Source: Diphasiastrum complanatum
Taxonomy: Eukaryota > Streptophyta > Lycopodiopsida > Lycopodiales > Lycopodiaceae
Length of the DNA stretch: 64,000 nt
Assembly: GCA_029204225.1 (NCBI GenBank)
Contig: CM055096.1
Coordinates: 70,701,444-70,765,443, forward strand
Direction of reading: 5' to 3'
Shown: piece by piece, positions 59,806 to 64,000 of the stretch
Position numbering within the stretch: the stretch's first letter is position 1
How the letters are laid out: every line of letters starts with the position of its first letter
Translations under genes and position numbers: made by a program
The notes under the pieces: generated by a model
The model's input: only the letters and a program-made list of their open reading frames with translations
What the model was told of the DNA's origin: nothing
Database searches by the model: none

Positions 59806-60559
59806 GTAAGTCATCTGCCCACAAAAAATAAAGAGCATGTTTACCTACTTTTGGAATCAAAAGGTTTTAGAAGTGTGACTACAATGAGGAGGATGTGATA
59901 GTAAAGCAATAAACTTTCTCATTTCTTTGTTAGTTCATATGGAGATATTTTACGTGCTCCGATGATATGATACACACTTGAGATGTACTTTTCAATCCTT
60001 TATACCTTATGGTACTTGAAAGATATTACTAAAGCTTTTTTTCTTTCTTTGTCACTTTGACATTTATAAAGCTCTCTTTCTCTCTCTCTAACATTAATGA
60101 AGCTTTTAATGTCAGGGTCTGAGGTTCCCAATACACAAGAAGCCAAACATTTTGGTCATGTCACAATAGGGCACACAAGCTAGTGTACGACCAAAGCATG
60201 GTGAGAAAAGAAGATAGTATGACACTAATTATCAATTTTGATACATTGGGATCTCAAAGAGAAGCATTGCAGGAACAGTCCAAACTATGTGGCACCATGA
60301 TGACTATCTCACATTCATCCAAGGTGGAAGAACGATGAAAATGTTTTCAAAAGGCTACGGGCACTTGGTGTTGGGTTTCCTATCGAGATGGCAAGGTCCA
60401 TTTCATGGAAAGGCCCCCCCCCAATTCCTCATGCATAGAGAATTGGGACCTTTGGGTTTGGAAGCACCTCGGGGTCCCATCCACACCCTTTAAGGATACG
60501 ATTCTGGATTTGAAATAAGATCCATTCTCCAATATTAGCAGGTGACATGTGAGATTTTA

Positions 60560-61370
60560 TTGTGGATGGTACCTGTGGTTCTTTTTGGTGTGAATTCCTC
60601 CCTCGTGCTCCTTCACCACCATCGAGAAATCTTTACACATGGTCCCAACATGCCACCGCATTATATACTTTGGCCACTACACCCATCCTAATAACTACCA
60701 GGCCTTCAAAGTTCTCTTTATTTACAACACAAATGGTTTGTGAAGCTATTGATAAGTTGAAATATAACTCTGCTAGAGATATTGAGGATCTTGAAGCCAA
60801 GTTAGTTATCCACATTACGAACATCTTAGTCCATGTCATCGCCAACTTAATACAATAGTCACCATGGGCTTTCCTTCATCCTGGTCCACTAGCATACAAT
60901 ATACCCCATCCACAAGAGTGGTGATTCCATGAGACCAAAAAACTACTGCACCATCATGATTGGATACATTATGGCTAAGCTCTGTGGGACTCTTGATGAG
61001 CTTGAGAGGATCATTGGCTAGCATGGTGGTCAAGTATGTAAATTTTGGGACATATTTATATATATTCTCTTGTATGCAGATGATATCTTAGTCTCCCACT
61101 AGCGAAGATTTGCAACAACGTATTGATACTTCATCTACATAATGTCATGCTAAAGGTTTGGGAGTGAATGTGAAGAAGACATATCCTTGGTCTTCAGTAT
61201 ATCTCGTTCCTTCTTGCATTGTCATACTCTTACGTCAAAATCTAGATGATCAACCTTTGGATATTGCCTTGTCATATACATATTTGGGTTTCTTTTCTTG
61301 GGTCCTATATGTAGTATGAGACCATCCACCATATGTAGACTAAGGAAGGGCCAATCCTCCCTGGTCACCC
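60560..61370 (+). mobile_element. Degenerate LINE reverse transcriptase
   Basis: Within the open intron of the stomatin-like gene. In changing frames: EAIDKLKYNSARDIEDLEAK (60735-60800), KNYCTIMIGYIMAKLCG near 60940-60990 (the NYRPI-like box), LLYADDILVS with catalytic YADD at 61073-61084, then LGVNVKKTYPW and SYTYLGFLFLG (61155-61305). This is the order of a LINE RT. Several stops and frame changes make it a dead copy. It may be related to the fragment at 56349-56834. Confidence 0.65.
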
Positions 61371-61412
61371 TGGAGTGACCTTGTTTTAGACATGATATGC
61401 GAGACACTTAAG

Positions 61413-61907
61413 TGTGGCACCTTTTTTGTGTCACATGTTCTTTGAATTCCTTTGCCTAATGTAAATTCTATTTAATGATTTGTAAATGGCTAAGTCACTG
61501 GCTTGTGGAGAGAATTGTAAATTGCAATGTAAATGTTAGTTATAGTGACTAATTTTGAGGTGGCTAAGGGGATATTGGGTCTTATGAGAGTCTGCTAGGT
61601 TGACTGGTCAACATGACATGTGTCATATGCTCACTGTGACACTTGGTCCAGTGCATGAGTGACACTTGTTGGACGGTCAATGGACTAAACAACCGGACTC
61701 ATTGGGACACTTGGTCCAATGTATGAGTTACACGTGTTAGACAGTCTATCTACTAGCTTGCCTTTGTGTCAGGGTATTGTCAAGTGGCAAGTGTCGATTG
61801 TGCATGGAGTTTGCCAGTGACGTGAGGATGTGTGAGATCAATAAAGTGACAAATTTGTTGGGTATTCCTATGTATTTACTTAGGGTTTTGTGAGCTTGTG
61901 CGTAACA
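61413..61907 (+). repeat. Probable LTR end region
   Basis: Could start at TGTGGCACC (61413) and ends GTAACA two bases before a perfect Met-tRNA primer site. Inside, CACTTGGTCCA-containing segments at about 61639 and 61709 form an imperfect 70-bp direct repeat. The start is uncertain. Confidence 0.45.
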
Positions 61908-62035
61908 TTTGGTATCAGAGCGGTTGTTGGGTATTCCTATGTATTTACTTAGGGTTTTGTGAGCCCGTGTGCAACATTTGGTATTAGAGCAGTTTTGTGA
62001 GCTTTTGTACAACAACATTTGGTATTAGAGTGGGA
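61857..62035 (+). repeat. Tandem LTR-end/Met-tRNA primer-site units
   Basis: A 69-bp unit (TTGTTGGGTATTCCTATG ... AACATTTGGTATCAGAGCGG) is followed by a near-copy, then a partial third copy (TTTTGTGAGCTT...ACATTTGGTATTAGAG). The primer sites start at 61910, 61979 and 62020. The first is perfect (TGGTATCAGAGC); the other two have C to T changes. Confidence 0.88.
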
Positions 62036-62544
62036 TTTGGCATCATTGGCATCTTTAGTTAGGGTTTGGTGCAAGCTTGGAGAGCCAGTGCCCTAATAGT
62101 AGATTGTCCTATGGTGGATTGTTGATCTTCTGGTAGCCTTTGAGCATCTTTTACTACTTGGCTTGTTTATTCTCTTTGCTTTTGTGAAAATCCAGCCCAC
62201 ATAGGATTTGTGAAATTATTTGACTTCTTCATCGTTGGTAGGGTAGGGCTTTTTGCCTCTTGATTTGGTGATCATCCCTTGCTTTTCGCTAATTGTCAGT
62301 TTGAAACCTAGCATGCGGAGAAGAAGAGTCCGTGAGTAGCTAGAACGTGGTTGTAGGAGGTCTATTCTATCCAGTTTCTCTAGGAATTCAAGATAATCTA
62401 TTTGCATAGTGATTTGAGGAGCTGAGAGCTTGTTCTTGCTTCGGTTCAAGAACTTTATTTGTTTGATTTTGCATAATTTTTTCTACATTGCTTTGCTTTT
62501 GCTACCTATTCTTTTGCTATGGTATCCACAAGCAACACCAGTCA

Positions 62545-62935
62545 AGATTCACAAAGCGGTATCTTATAGAAAGTATGTTAAGGAATACTCATGTATCACA
62601 ACACCTTTCACTGATTTGACTCAAAAAAATAAATTTGGTGAGCAACAAGCAAGCTTTGATCAGTTAAAGCAAGCTATTGCTGAATGCGTCACTTTAAAGA
62701 TTGTAGACCCTCAAAAGCCCTATGTTATTGATATGGATGCGAGTGACATTGCTATGGGAGTAGTTTTGATGCAAGAGGGTTGAAGCTCAACCCTGCATAG
62801 AAAAATTATCCAACTCATGAAAAGGAGTTGTATGCCATAGTTCATGCATTAAAGGCATGGAGGCATTATCTGTATGGATCGGAATTTGAGGCATTCATTG
62901 ATCATGATACCTTGAGATACTTTTGTAAGCAGCCA
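62545..62935 (+). pseudogene. Ty3-Gypsy RT/RNase H fragment
   Basis: Reads SYRKYVKEYSCITTPFTDLT, FDQLKQAIAECVTLKIVD and VIDMDASDIAMGVVLMQEG, then a frame change near 62785 and NYPTHEKELYAIVHALKAWR, DHDTLRYF. These are the connection and RNase H of a Gypsy pol. The copy is truncated at both ends. It lies 500 bp after the tandem primer sites and could be the remainder of the same element after an internal deletion. Confidence 0.85.
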
Positions 62936-64000
62936 TTCCAATTGATCTTTTGTGTTTTACAAACAATGGCTTGACTAATGGTTTGGTAAGGAGATCTGCG
63001 ATCATGTCTTTTGATTTCACAAATTCGACACTAAGTTCTCCTTTCCAGATTAGATCTTGAATGTGATGATACTCTAAAGGTATGTGCTTGGATTTCGAAT
63101 GAAACACCGGATGTTGGGCTAAGTAAATAGCACTTTGTGAATCCATTTTCATGATGGAGGGTTCTTGATGCGGTATGCCAATCCCTTCCAACATCATCTT
63201 TAACTATATTACCTCATTCGCCACCTTCAAAGCTGCTACGTATTCAGCTTCGCATGAAGACTTGTCTAGTAGTGTTTGCTTCTTTCAGGTCCAGCTGATC
63301 GCAGTTCCACACAACATTGAATGTCCACCAGTTATCAACTTGCTGTCGTGTCCTTGCAGCTAGCCCAACTCACATCGCTGTAGTGTTGCAGGATGAAATC
63401 ATACTTGTTTTCGTAGATCAACCCAAAAGTGTACGTGCTCTTCAAATACTTCAGCATTCGCTTTGCGATCTGCTAGTGTTGCATTCCAGGATTGGAGGAA
63501 AATTGACTGAGTGCATAGACAAAGAATGCTAAAAAAGGTTCCCAATCGGATTTTGATATGGAATCCTTTGCATCTTATGTCTTTCCTCATCTGTGCTTGG
63601 GCTATCCTGCTTCGACAATCTGGCTCTGACAATTATTGGTGTTGCCTTATCCTTACAATCAATCATCCCGTATTGTTTCAAGATCTTTGCAGCATAATCA
63701 GACTGGTTTAAGTGCACGATTCCTTTCTTCCTGTCTCTTTCGATCTGCAGCCCCAAGCTTTTTGTTGCTTGTCCTAGATATATGATTTCATAATCTGCAG
63801 ATATCTGATTCTTCGTGTCATTGATTAGTGTCAAACAATTTCCTCGTCTACAAATATTGTTAAAATCACAAATTTTCCTAGCTCTGTGATTTCATAATTT
63901 GTAGATATCTGATTCTTCGTGTCATTGATTAGCGTCAAATAGTTTCCTCGTCTACAAATACGGTCAAAATCACGAATTTTCCTTTTGTCCTTTTATGTCA
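62895..64000 (-). pseudogene. Copia RT/RNase H relic, runs off the window
   Basis: On the - strand: RT end (63834-63529: SLGLQIERDRKKGIVHLNQS, LKQYGMIDCKDKATP), then a broken linker with stops, then RNase H (SCEAEYVAALKVANE near 63250, MDSQSAIYLAQHPVFHSKSK, ELSVEFVKSKDMIADLLTKP). The end of the frame (62895-62940) overlaps the Gypsy fragment on the other strand, which marks the junction between two unrelated insertions. Confidence 0.88.
63784..64000. repeat. 114-bp tandem duplication
   Basis: GATTTCATAAT...CTTCGTGTCATTGATTAG occurs from 63784 and again from 63898 to the window edge, with a few differences. It lies inside the antisense Copia pol relic. Confidence 0.9.

Overview
The window reads as nuclear DNA of a land plant with a large, retroelement-rich genome. 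It holds two recognisable host genes with plant-type introns. One is an ERD7-like senescence/dehydration-associated gene at 6319-11792 on the + strand. The other is the 5' part of a mitochondrial stomatin-like gene at 58786-59805 on the + strand. Almost everything else is transposon DNA in various states of decay. Introns of 2 kb or more, a Penelope-like element and nested Copia/Gypsy debris would fit a fern, other seed-free plant or gymnosperm. The species cannot be fixed from sequence alone.

Layout. 1-5140: AT-rich DNA with no supported gene, opening with a (GA)n tract. 5141-6219: a cluster of GC-rich hairpins, then a probable promoter with six ABRE-type cores. 6319-11792: the ERD7-like gene in three coding exons whose splice phases agree (456 residues). 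12868-15003: an internally deleted Copia element. 16345-19844: the 3' part of an unusual Gypsy-like element (CCHC gag, then a long LTR-like block). 20446-23110: a decayed, spliced DNA-transposon gene of a family I do not know by name. 23253-23918: a Copia LTR and primer site. 26028-29670: a Copia polyprotein relic with inactivated catalytic residues. 29830-30550: a gag relic on the - strand. 31342-31959: another LTR with primer site. 32285-41243: a nested pair, with a young Copia (32573-38323, - strand, two LTRs, perfect GATCT target duplication) inside an older Copia on the same strand. 43060-44930: a Penelope-like reverse transcriptase on the - strand. 45107-51748: LTR-like block, three tandem primer sites complementary to tRNA-Gly, and a Gypsy gag. 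52061-56241: three spliced, unfamiliar coding units, one a defective Ulp1-type protease on the - strand. 56349-56834: C-terminal part of a LINE-like protein. 58786-59805: stomatin-like gene, whose open intron then holds LINE, LTR, Gypsy and Copia fragments up to the window end.

The most interesting signals are four. (1) Two unrelated retroelement families each carry a tandemly multiplied LTR-end/primer-binding-site junction (49199-49489 and 61857-62031). (2) A candidate gag-only Gypsy group has a very long LTR and a tRNA-Gly(UCC) primer site, with related blocks at 18144-19847 and 45107-46837. (3) There is a Penelope-like element in a plant. (4) Two multi-exon transposon-like gene sets (20.4-23.1 kb and 52.1-56.2 kb) do not match the standard plant superfamilies I can recognise. 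Splice sites, phases, motifs and repeats were read by eye. No database search or alignment was run.
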